A DNA stretch of 64,000 nt from Thiopontia sp964344435 (GCA_964344435.1 CAYFNH010000002.1:1-64000), one strand, 5' to 3'; shown: positions 31,866-45,058, counted from the first letter of the stretch. Program-made: numbers and translations. Notes: generated by a model not told the origin, from the sequence alone.

Positions 31866-33208
31866 GCCTGTGACAACCCCGCCAGCAGCTTCTGGTGAAT
31901 CCCGCCAAATCCGCCATTACTCATCACCAATAGGTGGTCACCAGACTGGCACCATGCCAGTGCCTGCTCAACCATCTGCTCGACCGAGGGGAGCAACTGA
32001 TACGCCACAGTACTCTCCGCCATTGCCTCGGCAAGATCCCACTCCAATCCTTGATCGAGCAACAGAACCCGATCTGCAGCCTTGAATGCAGCCGCCAGGG
32101 TGTGTTGATGCACCCCCATCCGCATGGTGTTGGAGCGCGGCTCCATAATCGCCAGAATACGATCCGACCCCACCTGCTCACGTAGCCCCTGCAGGGTCAG
32201 CTTGATCGCCGTGGGGTGGTGGGCAAAGTCATCATAGACCTGCACGCCATTGACCTCCCCTCGTAGCTCCATACGGCGCTTCACATTGCGGAACTCGGTC
32301 AGTGCATCAATCGCATGGTGGGCAGGCACACCGGCATGACGGGCAGCTGCAATCGCCGCCAATGCGTTATTACTGTTATGTACCCCGCTCAGGGACCAGT
32401 TGACCTCCCCCTGCAGCGCTTCATCAATCTGCACCTCAAAACGGCCCCAGGCCGGAGCGGTCTGCTTTGCCTGCCATCCACCACCGATGGTTTCCGTTGG
32501 GCTCCAGCACCCCATCTCCAGCACCTCATCTACCGCAGCTACCGACTGTGGATGGACAATCAACCCGTTCCCCGGCACCGTACGCAGCAGGTGGTGGAAC
32601 TGGCGCTGTATCGCCGCCAGATCATCAAAAATATCGGCATGATCAAACTCCAGATTGTTCACCACCAGGGTACGAGGACGGTAGTGGACGAACTTGGAAC
32701 GCTTGTCGAAAAAGGCGGTGTCGTACTCATCCGCCTCCACCACAAAGAAGGGGGTCTCTCCCAGGCGAGCAGAAACTGCGAAATTCTGTGGTACACCGCC
32801 AATCAGAAAACCGGGGCTCATCCCGGCGTATTCCAGAACCCACGCCAGCATGCTCGCAGTCGTGGTCTTGCCATGGGTGCCGGATACCGCCAGTACCCAA
32901 CGCCCCTGCAACACATGCTCGGCCAGCCACTGCGGGCCCGAGGTGTAGGGCAGCCCCTGTTCCAGCACATACTCCACCGCCGGATTACCTCGGCTCATCG
33001 CATTGCCAACCACCACCATGTCGGGGGCGGGCTGAAGATGAGCAGGGTCATACCCCTCCTGCAGACTGATCCCCGCCTCTTCCAGCTGTGTACTCATGGG
33101 TGGATAGACATTGGCATCAGAGCCGGACACGGTATGCCCCGCTGCACGTGCCAGCAGTGCGATACCGCCCATAAAGGTACCGCAGATGCCCAAAATATGG
33201 ATATTCAT
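31862..33208 (-). CDS. mpl: UDP-N-acetylmuramate:L-Ala-gamma-D-Glu-meso-DAP ligase
   Basis: Recycles murein tripeptide by attaching it directly to UDP-MurNAc in the cytoplasm. The 448-residue Mur ligase starts IHILGICGTFMGGIALLARA, has the ATP loop VSGTHGKTTTASMLAWVLEY around residue 105, VVEADEYDTAFFDKRSKFVH near 175, GVHNSNNALAAIAAARHAG, and YDDFAHHPTAIKLTLQGLR near 335. The GICGTFMGG start and the DEYDTAFFDKRSKF block distinguish it from MurC. It is divergent from yffB (26-base spacer) and is followed by ubiX. Confidence 0.97.
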   Translation of the reverse strand: MNIHILGICGTFMGGIALLARAAGHTVSGSDANVYPPMSTQLEEAGISLQEGYDPAHLQPAPDMVVVGNAMSRGNPAVEYVLEQGLPYTSGPQWLAEHVLQGRWVLAVSGTHGKTTTASMLAWVLEYAGMSPGFLIGGVPQNFAVSARLGETPFFVVEADEYDTAFFDKRSKFVHYRPRTLVVNNLEFDHADIFDDLAAIQRQFHHLLRTVPGNGLIVHPQSVAAVDEVLEMGCWSPTETIGGGWQAKQTAPAWGRFEVQIDEALQGEVNWSLSGVHNSNNALAAIAAARHAGVPAHHAIDALTEFRNVKRRMELRGEVNGVQVYDDFAHHPTAIKLTLQGLREQVGSDRILAIMEPRSNTMRMGVHQHTLAAAFKAADRVLLLDQGLEWDLAEAMAESTVAYQLLPSVEQMVEQALAWCQSGDHLLVMSNGGFGGIHQKLLAGLSQA

Positions 33209-33234
33209 AGGGTGGCTATGGTAGCGTATATGGC

Positions 33235-33585
33235 ATGAATGTTCTCTACGGAATCCCCAACTGCGACACCATCCGCAAGGCCAAAAAATGGCTCACAACC
33301 GCCGGTGTTGATTTTCAATTTCACGACCTGCGCAAGGATGGCATCGATGCCGCTCTGCTACACAAATGGGTCACCCAAGTCGGCTGGGAAGTGCTGCTCA
33401 ATAAACGGGGCACCACCTGGCGGCAGATCCCTGCTGAACAGAAAGGTTCGCTGGATGAGGCGAGTGCCATTACCCTGCTGTTGGAGCATCCTGCAATGAT
33501 CAAGCGCCCTGTACTGGAAAGTGACCAATTCTCACAGATCGAGGTTGGCTTCTCCGAACCGCGCTACCGGGAAATTTTTGGTTGA
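33235..33585 (+). CDS. yffB: ArsC/Spx-like reductase YffB
   Basis: A 116-residue thioredoxin-fold protein of the arsenate reductase-like Spx/YffB group. YGIPNCDTIRKAKKWL carries the single conserved N-terminal Cys (residue 10). DFQFHDLRKDGI follows, then VLLNKRGTTWRQ and a C-terminal segment HPAMIKRPVLE. The YffB subgroup binds glutathione in structural studies; whether it reduces arsenate is doubtful, since the resistance-type motif is not complete and no ars genes are nearby. Confidence 0.92.
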   Translation: MNVLYGIPNCDTIRKAKKWLTTAGVDFQFHDLRKDGIDAALLHKWVTQVGWEVLLNKRGTTWRQIPAEQKGSLDEASAITLLLEHPAMIKRPVLESDQFSQIEVGFSEPRYREIFG

Positions 33586-33605
33586 TTGGCCTGTAGCTGC
33601 AACAA

Positions 33606-33643
33606 AGAAAAACGCCTTGCCAGTTATGCTGACAAGGCGTTAC
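33606..33643 (-). terminator. Terminator of the tRNA-Phe transcript
   Basis: On the minus strand AACGCCTTGTCAG pairs with CTGGCAAGGCGTT around a short loop and is followed by a T-run (complement of 33605-33611). It starts five bases after the tRNA CCA end. Confidence 0.8.
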
Positions 33644-33647
33644 TTTA

Positions 33648-33723
<76 letters not shown>

Positions 33724-33889
33724 AGATTGGCTCTGTACTGCACGATACAGCGAGCTGCGTATTGAACCCTATTCGTCTCATCAGGTCAAGGGGTATGCAG
33801 CTGCAAATGTACTCAATCGTTGTTGCTACTAACCTCTTTTACCTATACCCTACTTTCTCCGGAATTGGGGAAGAAGGGGGAATCCATTG

Positions 33890-35038
33890 ATGGATATTGA
33901 GACACTAATACAGCGCAATCGGGAACAGTTCAAGGCACTTAATATCGAGGATCTGTTGACGATCCGCAACCACTCGAACGACTTCAACGGCACCCGGGCC
34001 GAACAGGTCAATATGCGCCTGCAGCTGATTGCGCTCGCCTTTGGGGTGATGGCTCCATTCTGGATTCCGATCGATTACTACTCTCTCGATCAGATCGCCT
34101 TTTACGACATGGTGTGGATGCGTATCGGCTTCTCGCTTTCGATGCTGGTGATCGGTTTCTGGGCAACCCAAACCTTCGACATTCACAGCAGTCGAATACG
34201 CTTGGCCATGATGCTGCTTCCTCCCGGAATCTTCTATGCCAGCTCTTTACACATACTCGATGGGGCGGTCACCAATGATGCCCTGCTGGTCGGCTACACT
34301 TTTTTCCCCTTTCTCATGGTGGTGATGCTGACCATCTTCCCTCTTACCATGCTGGAGGGGTTGAGTTATACCGCACTGATTACCCTGTTTGCCCTTGCCC
34401 CTCATATCATGCAGGGGGCTCTGTTCAGTGCCGAGTCATTGAAGGACCTCTGGCTGCTGGGGCTGCTGGCCGGCATCTGCATGTGGCCGGGCATGGCACA
34501 GCTGCATATGTTGCTCACCCTCTATCGACAGGCAAGTCGTGACCCCCTTACCCGCTTGGTCAACCGGCGCATTCTGATGAAGCTGTTAGAGCAGGAGATC
34601 AAATCCTCCCGACAGCAACCAGACCGCCCCCTCTCCATCCTGCTGATGGATCTGGATCGGTTCAAGCGCGTCAATGACACCTACGGACATCTGGTGGGGG
34701 ATCAGGTACTGATCGACTTCAGCAACCTGTTGCAGGAGAGTGTACGCAATAGTGATATCGCCGGGCGCTACGGTGGCGAAGAGTTTATGGTACTGCTACC
34801 CAATAGTGATGCCGACACCGCAAAGGCCATTGCCAACATCATCCACAAGGGGTGTCACCAACGCTCCATCGAGGTCACAAACGAGCAACAGGAAATGAGC
34901 ATTCTCAACTACACCGTAAGCATCGGGGTCGCCCAGCTACAGCCGGGAGAACAGGGGCTTCAACTGATCGAGCGGGTAGATGATGGGCTCTATCTGGCCA
35001 AGGATGGTGGCCGTGACCGGGTCACTCTGGTCACATAA
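33890..35038 (+). CDS. Membrane-bound diguanylate cyclase (GGEEF)
   Basis: A 382-residue protein likely to make cyclic di-GMP at the inner membrane. The N-terminal half has about six hydrophobic helices (residues about 45-215), with no recognised sensor domain. The C-terminal GGDEF domain (about 220-382) contains SILLMDLDRFKRVNDTYGHL and the signature GRYGGEEFMVLLP, plus VSIGVAQL and LAKDGGRDRVTL. The inhibitory site RxxD (RNSD) sits five residues before GGEEF, so product feedback should work. ATG 33890 is preferred over the in-frame TTG just before it. The MITE follows. Confidence 0.94.
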   Translation: MDIETLIQRNREQFKALNIEDLLTIRNHSNDFNGTRAEQVNMRLQLIALAFGVMAPFWIPIDYYSLDQIAFYDMVWMRIGFSLSMLVIGFWATQTFDIHSSRIRLAMMLLPPGIFYASSLHILDGAVTNDALLVGYTFFPFLMVVMLTIFPLTMLEGLSYTALITLFALAPHIMQGALFSAESLKDLWLLGLLAGICMWPGMAQLHMLLTLYRQASRDPLTRLVNRRILMKLLEQEIKSSRQQPDRPLSILLMDLDRFKRVNDTYGHLVGDQVLIDFSNLLQESVRNSDIAGRYGGEEFMVLLPNSDADTAKAIANIIHKGCHQRSIEVTNEQQEMSILNYTVSIGVAQLQPGEQGLQLIERVDDGLYLAKDGGRDRVTLVT

Positions 35039-35048
35039 AGCTCACTTG

Positions 35049-35286
35049 AACCTAGATTCCTCAGTTGGACGGGCCAAAGTGTGCGTACAGGCGTGCGCAG
35101 GACAAGGCACAACGACGCGTAATAGCCAGCTATTGCAAGGAGTTGTAACGCAGTAATGCGTGCGCCTGTGCGTGCAATTTGGTTCGTAGCGATCTTCACC
35201 CGTTGAGTGAAGCTGGTTTCTTGAGAAATTGTTTGCATAAGAAGATGTTGAGCCTGCTTCAAGCGGTCAACTGAGGATTCTAGGTT
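35049..35286. mobile_element. 238-bp MITE-like element, copy 1
   Basis: The terminal inverted repeats AACCTAGATTCCTCAGTTG (35049-35067) and CAACTGAGGATTCTAGGTT (ending 35286) have one mismatch. The body is non-coding and nearly identical to the copy at 44768-45005, with the same length and order. No clear target-site duplication was seen. With no transposase, it must be moved in trans or be fossil. Confidence 0.85.
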
Positions 35287-35292
35287 AAAGAC

Positions 35293-36243
35293 TCACTTTC
35301 GGCGCAGCTTTTCGACCACCTCGGCACCGTAGAGCTCAACCATCGTTGACTCTCCCAGCTTTGCCATCATCTGGCGCTGGGTCTTCTGTACCTTGTAGCG
35401 CATACCACGCTCCTGATAGGCCGCTACCAGAGATACCCACGCCTTGCGGTTCCTGTCATTGGCCACCAGTGCCACTTTCAGCATCTGAATGGCCCGCATC
35501 GCCTTGATATTGTCACTTTTGGGTCTGGGGCGGCTCCCCTGTTCCTGATAGTGGTCGGACAGTTCGTGGCGCTGAGGCTGGGTCATTTTGTCCCGCTCCA
35601 TCATTGCTGGTAACTCTTTCAGAAACTGGTCGATGGATCCCATATTCTTGATCTTCTCATCGATCTGACTAACCAGTTTACCCAGTGCGGTGGTGGAGAA
35701 GTCCCGGAGCTGGACATCCTTTTGACTCCCGGTCTGTTCCCAGTGGCGATCCAGCGCCAGAAACCAGTAGACGATAGCCAGAAAGCAGACCAGGATAAAG
35801 AGGCTTCCGATCTGTATGATCCTGCGCTCCCAGCTCCACCCGGACTTTTCAGCCTCCTCTTCCTCGGATGCAGCACCTTCCCCCTCTTCAGAGTCACTCT
35901 CCTCAGACTCTGCCACCTCAACACCAACACCCCCGGTTACCTCTTCCTGCTGGGGTTCCGCCTCCTCTTCCGGCTCGGGTTCTGGCTCCGGTTCCGGCTC
36001 CGGATCCATCAGATCACGCAACTTGATTTCACAACCCGCCTCAATCAGTTCACGGATCGCCGTCTGCGCCTCCTTGAGGGTAAAGAAGGAGACCGGCAGT
36101 TTGAAGGGTGGGGACTGCACCGCCCGATAGGCATCCTCGGAACTCATCGAATAGTGCTGCTGCAACAGTTGAACAACCTTGCCCTGACCGCTGGGAACCG
36201 CAACCACCGTTGCGATGATGGTTGGATACTCATTAAAACTCAT
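35293..36243 (-). CDS. Single-pass membrane protein with L7/L12-like N-terminus and acidic linker (paralogue A)
   Basis: A 316-residue protein of unknown function. Residues about 10-75 (VVQLLQQHYSMSSEDAYRAV through FFTLKEAQTAIRELIEAGCE) resemble the C-terminal domain fold of ribosomal protein L7/L12. Next comes a very acidic linker (EPEPEPEPEPEEEAEPQ, about 80-135), one membrane helix (about 145-165, IGSLFILVCFLAIVYWFLAL), and a 150-residue C-terminal region with helical segments ending MVELYGAEVVEKLRRK. The layout recurs in the protein at 36750-37673, only one gene away, so they are paralogues. They flank a YchJ-type gene downstream of metH. I do not recognise a characterised family. Confidence 0.8.
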   Translation of the reverse strand: MSFNEYPTIIATVVAVPSGQGKVVQLLQQHYSMSSEDAYRAVQSPPFKLPVSFFTLKEAQTAIRELIEAGCEIKLRDLMDPEPEPEPEPEPEEEAEPQQEEVTGGVGVEVAESEESDSEEGEGAASEEEEAEKSGWSWERRIIQIGSLFILVCFLAIVYWFLALDRHWEQTGSQKDVQLRDFSTTALGKLVSQIDEKIKNMGSIDQFLKELPAMMERDKMTQPQRHELSDHYQEQGSRPRPKSDNIKAMRAIQMLKVALVANDRNRKAWVSLVAAYQERGMRYKVQKTQRQMMAKLGESTMVELYGAEVVEKLRRK

Positions 36244-36261
36244 GACTGCCTATCTTCTCTC

Positions 36262-36753
36262 TTATCTACCGCAACATTTTTTGTATTTTTTACCCGATCC
36301 ACACGGGCAGGGTTCGTTTCGCCCCACCTTTTTCGCTGCATTGCGAACCGTCTCCGGCTTGGGCATTTCACCATCCACATACACCCAGTTACCCGCCACT
36401 TTTTCAAACTGACTCACCTCATGGGCCTGACGCAGACCGCCACGATCCCGGTAGTTGGCCTTGAACTCGACCACTCCAGTCTGATCCTCTGCCCCACCCT
36501 GCTCGGTTGCCACGATCTCCAACCCCAACCATTGCGAATCCAGCGACCACTTTCTGGCCGCTTCCAGATCGTGATCATCACGATGATCCGGATGGAGCGT
36601 ATTATGGATGTAGTCAATCTCGCCCTTCACATAGGCACTATAGCGCGAACGCATCAACTGCTCGGCTGTCTCCGGGCTCTGCTCTCCCTGATGAAAAGGT
36701 TGACAACAGGACTCATAGGGGCGGCCAGAGCCGCAGGGACATTCACTCATCAC
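36262..36753 (-). CDS. ychJ: YchJ-family SEC-C metal-binding protein
   Basis: A 163-residue protein with zinc-binding SEC-C motifs at both ends: CPCGSGRPYESCCQPFHQGE at residues 5-24 and EPCPCGSGKKYKKCCGR at the C-terminus. Between them is the YchJ NTF2-like domain, seen as TAEQLMRSRYSAYVKGEIDY and WLGLEIVATEQGG. The role is unknown; SEC-C zinc fingers in SecA bind SecB and ribosomes. The gene overlaps the start of the unit with 36750-37673 by four bases and lies between two paralogous membrane proteins. Confidence 0.9.
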   Translation of the reverse strand: MMSECPCGSGRPYESCCQPFHQGEQSPETAEQLMRSRYSAYVKGEIDYIHNTLHPDHRDDHDLEAARKWSLDSQWLGLEIVATEQGGAEDQTGVVEFKANYRDRGGLRQAHEVSQFEKVAGNWVYVDGEMPKPETVRNAAKKVGRNEPCPCGSGKKYKKCCGR

Positions 36754-37673
36754 GCTTCACTCTCTTCAGCTAGGATCTCGGCAGTATCCTCTTCTCCAAA
36801 AATCTCAACCATCTCTTTACGCAACTCTTCCACCTTCAAACTGGCACCGATCGCCTGATACTCTGCCACCAACCGCCTCCAGGCATCCTTGTTCTTGCGA
36901 TAGAAGGCAATGGAAACCTGTAGCATCTCGATGTTGTGCTGGCGGGTCTCCCGGTGCCGTATCGGTTTGTCGCCCTTGACCTCCTTCTGGTAGGTAGTAG
37001 AGTGCTCGACCCGCTGTGCCGGGGTATAGTTCTGTTTCTCGATAAATGCCTGCAGATTACTCACCACCTGAGCAAAGGATCCACCGGATCCCCCTCCTCC
37101 ATGCAGCTGACTCATAATCCGCTGATCAACCTTACCAGAGACAGTATCGGTATCACCATCACTCATCTGCTGATACCCATACAGCGCCATGGCGAGAACG
37201 GCACCAACCGCCAGAGCAATACCGGCGATATGCTTCCACGGTTTTGGTGTAGCCTTCTCTTCCTTCTTATCCTTCTCCTCCATCTCCGAACTGCGCTGCT
37301 CTCGCGCGCCAACCGGCTCTCCTCCCTGCTCATCACGAGAAGGTCGAGTTGCCTCTCGCTGCACAGCAGAGATGGTCTCTTCAACCATATCCTCATCACT
37401 CTCACCCCGGGCTGCCTTCTCGGCCCTGGCCTTGCGCTCACTGAGGCTTTCGGTACCAATCATGCACCCCAGCGCCTCCAGCTTGCTGACAAAGTCCTTG
37501 GCCTCTTCCCGTGAAGGGAACCCCATCGGGATCTCGAAGGGAAGCTGGTGCTCCACCAGCTCTGCCTCCCCGTGGCCCAGCACCACATTCTCTTCCAGCC
37601 AGTCCACCACCTCCTGCAGCTGTTTTTTGTGGTGGAACCCACGAATCAACACAAAAAAGACATCACTACTCAT
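36750..37673 (-). CDS. Single-pass membrane protein with L7/L12-like N-terminus (paralogue B)
   Basis: A 307-residue relative of the protein at 35293-36243. The N-terminal domain (about 5-80) includes FVLIRGFHHKKQLQEVVDWL and GFPSREEAKDFVSKLEALGC. A charged linker (about 85-145) is followed by one membrane helix (about 152-172, GIALAVGAVLAMALYGYQQ) and a C-terminal region that aligns with paralogue A (EMLQVSIAFYRKNKDAWRRL against QMLKVALVANDRNRKAWVSL). The acidic C-terminal tail (FGEEDTAEILAEESEA) is its own. The two presumably act together or on the same partner, with the SEC-C protein between. Function unknown. Confidence 0.8.
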   Translation of the reverse strand: MSSDVFFVLIRGFHHKKQLQEVVDWLEENVVLGHGEAELVEHQLPFEIPMGFPSREEAKDFVSKLEALGCMIGTESLSERKARAEKAARGESDEDMVEETISAVQREATRPSRDEQGGEPVGAREQRSSEMEEKDKKEEKATPKPWKHIAGIALAVGAVLAMALYGYQQMSDGDTDTVSGKVDQRIMSQLHGGGGSGGSFAQVVSNLQAFIEKQNYTPAQRVEHSTTYQKEVKGDKPIRHRETRQHNIEMLQVSIAFYRKNKDAWRRLVAEYQAIGASLKVEELRKEMVEIFGEEDTAEILAEESEA

Positions 37674-37728
37674 GCGCTACCTATCCCCCATTCGCCTTGG
37701 CATACCTGGCTTCTGCGATGTAATCCAC

Positions 37729-41424
<3,696 letters not shown>

Positions 41425-41505
41425 TCATTTGCTTCCAAAAGGGATAGCCCCCCATTTTACCTCAAGAATTGGGTAGAATCTCTAACTCTGACACCCTTAC
41501 CCATC

Positions 41506-43479
41506 ATGAAACTGCCTCAACTCTCGATCCGCACCCGGCTGCTGCTATTCTCAATCCTGTTGATTCTGATTGGAGTCAGCATCACGGTCGCGGTTTCACT
41601 CTATGTACAGGTACATACACTGTAGAAGAGCTTCCAACACCAGGGCCAGAAGATCACTGAAATTCTTGCTGCCAACATCCAGACCTCCTTTCGCAACCGG
41701 GAGGTCGAAAAACTCAAGGTTCAGCTACAAAACCTGAGACAGGGGGAGCATCTTCTACAGGGACTGATTCTGGATCAGCAGGGCACGGTTGTTACCGATG
41801 GCAGCGAAGAGAACCAACTGCAGGGGAAACAGATCCCCGACCTGCTGCCGATACTACAGAACCTGAAACAGAAGCGTGAAATCACCCAGGCCTGGGAGCA
41901 CAACAACCACATCGCCATCACCCACCGGGTGGTCACCACCACGGGGGACTTTCTCGGCTACATCCACCTGGAACTCAGCCGCGACCACATTGACCATGCG
42001 ACCCACGCACTTTTGCAGCAGTTCCTGGTACTGGAGCTTCTGCTACTGATCTTCTCCACCATCGCCGGAGTGCTGCTGGCCAACTACTTTCACTACCCAC
42101 TCAAGGAGGCAGTCGCATCCGCCAACCGTATCGCAATGGGCAACTATGATGTTCCTCCCAACAACCGTTCAGATGAGTTTGGTGAGCTCAGCTGTGCTCT
42201 GCAGCAGATGGGACAACAGATCGATGAAACCATCCATGCACTCAATGGAGCACAACTGGAGATGGAGGAGATCTTTCGCTCAATGACCGATGGCGTGCTG
42301 CTAATCGATCGCAGCGGTATCATCACCAAACTCAACCAGCGCATGGAGATTCTTTGTCACCGGCTCCATAGTGATCTGGTAGGGCAGCCTCTCAGTATGA
42401 TCATCGCCGGAGAATACACTCTGGATTCACTCCACGGAGATGGTATCGAAAAAATTCTGCTACGCCCGGAGGATGAGGTTTCGGTACAGGTATCCGGCGC
42501 ACTCATCCACCCACCCCACCTCGACCACCCAATCGGCTCGGTCATCGTAATCCATGACCTCAGTGACCGCATGCGAGCAGAATCACAGGAGCAGTATGCC
42601 GCCTTCCAGGCCGGCATTGCCGAGATGGGGGCATCGGTACTGCATAATATCGGCAATGTCATTACCGGCATGACCGGGCACATTATCAAGCTACAGTCCC
42701 GCATTCGCCCACTGGAGAAGCTGATCCCTGCGCTCAACCGCTTTGCCGAAGAGAGCGAGCGTAACGCCAAAGAGTGCGACGATACCGAGACCCTGAGGAG
42801 CCGCCTGATCGAGACCACCAAGGTGCTCAAGAGCAGCACCGACAGCTTTGCGCGCATCCATCAGCAGTTTGATAACCTGAAAAAGCTGGAGAGCGGTATT
42901 CGTCATATCGGTGACATCATCTCCATTCAGCAGAGTGCATCACGCCCGGTACTTACTGCCACCCGCTTCAACCTCAAACAGCTGGTGGATGACACCTACA
43001 GCCTGATCGATGAACGCCTCTCCAAATACTCGGTGGAGTGGCGTGGCCGCTTCTCAGCCGAGATCACAACGGTACAGCTACCCCGCAACCCACTGATGCA
43101 GCTGTTACTCAACCTGATCAAGAACAGTCTCGAGGCGATTATTGCCGAGATGCTGGAGAACCAGGAGCTGGTGGGAGTAATCACCCTCACGGTCGAACCA
43201 CAACCGGATGGTCACTTCAGTATCACCATTACCGACAACGGCTGTGGCATCAAACCCGAACAGCTGGAGAAGATTTTCACCCCTCGTTACACCACCAAGT
43301 CAACCGGTAGTGGCTACGGGCTTCACTCTGCAATCAACTTTGTACGCCAGATCGACGGCAAAATCGAGGCAGAGAGCGACGGTCCCCACAGCGGCGCCCG
43401 GATTATCCTCACGCTGCCACTGAAGGTGGAGAAGGAGATTGCTGCAGATATCAACCCAACCACCATTGAAATTGGATAA
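41506..43479 (+). pseudogene. Sensor histidine kinase gene interrupted by an in-frame TAG
   Basis: One continuous frame of 657 sense and amber codons. Codons 1-39 encode the first membrane helix (RTRLLLFSILLILIGVSITV), codon 40 is TAG (41623-41625), and the same frame then stays open to 43479. It encodes an extracytoplasmic sensor (about 41-165), TM2, a HAMP domain (YFHYPLKEAVASANRIAMGN), a PAS-like region (about 275-380), the H-box SVLHNIGNVITGMTGHI, and an ATPase with LLNLIKNSLEAIIAEM, DNGCGIKPEQLEKIF and TGSGYGLHSA. Without the TAG it would be an ordinary kinase. Restart at a GTG near 41929 would give a 516-residue protein lacking TM1 and most of the sensor. A recent nonsense mutation is likeliest. 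Confidence 0.85.
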
Positions 43480-43537
43480 AACTCTCCTATATTGAGGATG
43501 AAAGCATCTTGCTTTCTTGTTAACCAGGAGGTGTATC

Positions 43538-43978
43538 ATGAGAGACTTGAAAACTGTACCAGACAGACTCTTCAACCATGACCTGTTTGATGAGCTGCTT
43601 CATGGATTCCTCCGTCCCCTGCCTCGGGAGGAGAAATCTGTTTCCAACCTGTTGATTCCGCTAGCTGACGTAGTAGAGACCGAATTTGCCTACAGCGTTC
43701 GGATGGAGCTGCCAGGGCTGAAACGGGATGATATTCATATCCATTTCAGTGATGGCATGCTCACAATCCAGGGAGAGAGCATCACCGAAACCCGTGAGGA
43801 AGAGGAGATCCTCCACCAGGAGCGTAGCCAACGCAGCTATCGCAGAACCATGCGGGTACCTCGTCGTGTCGACGTCGAGCATATCCATGCCGAATTCGTC
43901 GACGGCCTGCTGGAAGTGGTACTGCCCAAACTGACCGAGGCAACCACAGACGACCCGATGGAGATCAAGGTCGCCTGA
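43538..43978 (+). CDS. Small heat shock protein, Hsp20 family
   Basis: A 146-residue alpha-crystallin-type chaperone that holds unfolding proteins. The crystallin domain (about 43-135) includes ADVVETEFAYSVRMELPGLK, DGMLTIQGESITETREEEEI, SYRRTMRVPRRVDVEHIHAE and DGLLEVVLPKLTEA; the conserved A-x-x-x-n-G-v-L is represented by AEFVDGLLEV. AGGAGG lies seven bases before ATG 43538, an unusually strong ribosome site. A terminator follows. No sigma-32 promoter was confidently found. Confidence 0.95.
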   Translation: MRDLKTVPDRLFNHDLFDELLHGFLRPLPREEKSVSNLLIPLADVVETEFAYSVRMELPGLKRDDIHIHFSDGMLTIQGESITETREEEEILHQERSQRSYRRTMRVPRRVDVEHIHAEFVDGLLEVVLPKLTEATTDDPMEIKVA

Positions 43979-44001
43979 ATGATCTGGCCAATCGCCAACC
44001 A

Positions 44002-44038
44002 TGCCCCACAGCGTAACTGCCTGCGGGGCACTTTTTTC
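44002..44038 (+). terminator. Terminator after hsp20
   Basis: TGCCCCACA pairs with TGCGGGGCA (44002-44030, with one mismatch and an 11-base loop), followed by CTTTTTTC. It separates hsp20 from the convergent vapC-type gene. Confidence 0.85.
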
Positions 44039-44086
44039 AGCTCTTCAGGAGATCGGACTTTGAGTACTGCTACAGGTCAGGGGGCC

Positions 44087-44473
44087 TCAGCTTAGCGCAT
44101 CAACAGTCCGCACAGAATACCGAGGAAAAACTTCATCTTTTGTGATTACCTCCAACCCTTCTGATTGTGCCTGGGCAATCAACATACGATCAAATGGATC
44201 GTTGTGGTGCTTTGGCAGCGCACCTGCACGGTCTCCATGAAAGTTGGAGACCGGTAATTTAATAAAGCCTTCATCCTCAATATCAGAATCGAGGTTATCA
44301 GGAGCCTCCAATTTCCCCAAGGCCTTTTTGATCGAGATTTCCCAATTGGTTGCAGCGCTCACATAAACCTGATTTCTGGGGTCGCTGATGCAGCTTTTTG
44401 CAGCGGTTCCAAGCCTGGAGTTATTATCCAGCCACCAGAGGAAAACATGCGTATCGAGCAGGAGTCGCCTCAT
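44087..44473 (-). CDS. PIN-domain toxin, VapC-type
   Basis: A 128-residue PIN-domain ribonuclease. RRLLLDTHVFLWWLDNNSRL carries the first catalytic Asp (residue 6). NWEISIKKALGKLE carries the conserved Glu, and HHNDPFDRMLIAQAQSEGLE near residue 95 carries the next Asp residues, ending with ITKDEVFPRYSV. Such toxins cleave RNA, often tRNA. It overlaps the antitoxin gene by four bases in the usual antitoxin-first order. It lies beside MITE copy 2, suggesting an acquired stretch. Confidence 0.93.
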   Translation of the reverse strand: MRRLLLDTHVFLWWLDNNSRLGTAAKSCISDPRNQVYVSAATNWEISIKKALGKLEAPDNLDSDIEDEGFIKLPVSNFHGDRAGALPKHHNDPFDRMLIAQAQSEGLEVITKDEVFPRYSVRTVDALS

Positions 44474-44703
44474 ATCTCTCCTTCAAAGGCGGCAATGACC
44501 TCACTTGGGGTTTCATCAAAATCCTCACTAACCTTGATCTGGCCTTCGTATCTGCCAGGTTTTCTGGGAACTGGATTTTCTCTGTGCGGAACCAGATCCA
44601 AATAGGGTTTTCCCGCTTTTGCAATCACAACCTCCTCACCAGCCCAGGCATATTCAGCCAACCTGGAAAGCTGAGATTTCGCCTCATGCATATTCACCTG
44701 CAT
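44470..44703 (-). CDS. Phd/YefM-family antitoxin
   Basis: A 77-residue antitoxin. MQVNMHEAKSQLSRLAEYAW is the Phd/YefM DNA-binding start, EEVVIAKAGKPYLDLVPHRE completes the fold, and the acidic C-terminus (EDFDETPSEVIAAFEGEI) is the expected toxin-wrapping tail. ATG 44703 has AGGAG ten bases before it. It probably represses its own promoter as a complex with the PIN toxin. Confidence 0.93.
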   Translation of the reverse strand: MQVNMHEAKSQLSRLAEYAWAGEEVVIAKAGKPYLDLVPHRENPVPRKPGRYEGQIKVSEDFDETPSEVIAAFEGEI

Positions 44704-44767
44704 TTCGTTTTCTCCTGATTGCAATTAGCTAACTTAGCTATATTGTACAATCACCCTTGTGATTTTC

Positions 44768-45005
44768 AACCTAGATTCCTCAGTTGGACGAGCCAAAGTG
44801 TGCGTACAGGCGTGCGCAGGACAAGGCACAACGACGCGTAATAGCCAGCTATTGCAAGGAGTTGTAACGCAGTAATGCGTGCACCTGTGCGTGCAATTTG
44901 GTTCGTAGCGATCTTCACCCGTTGAGTGAAGCTGGTTTCTCGATAAATTGTTTATATAATAAGATGTTGATCCTGTTTCAAGCGGTCAACTGAGGATTCT
45001 AGGTT
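44768..45005. mobile_element. 238-bp MITE-like element, copy 2
   Basis: Same termini (AACCTAGATTCCTCAGTTG and CAACTGAGGATTCTAGGTT), same length and nearly the same sequence as 35049-35286, with differences mainly near positions 44945-44980. It lies between the antitoxin promoter region and the hypothetical gene at 45059. Confidence 0.85.
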
Positions 45006-45058
45006 CAACCACAGTTTGCACATTGCCTTTTCAATCAACAAAAGTCGATAATCCCGGA

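Noticed and set aside
44768..45005. Short minus-strand frame within the MITE copy 2 region
   Set aside because: Not conserved in copy 1 and explained by the non-coding repeat.
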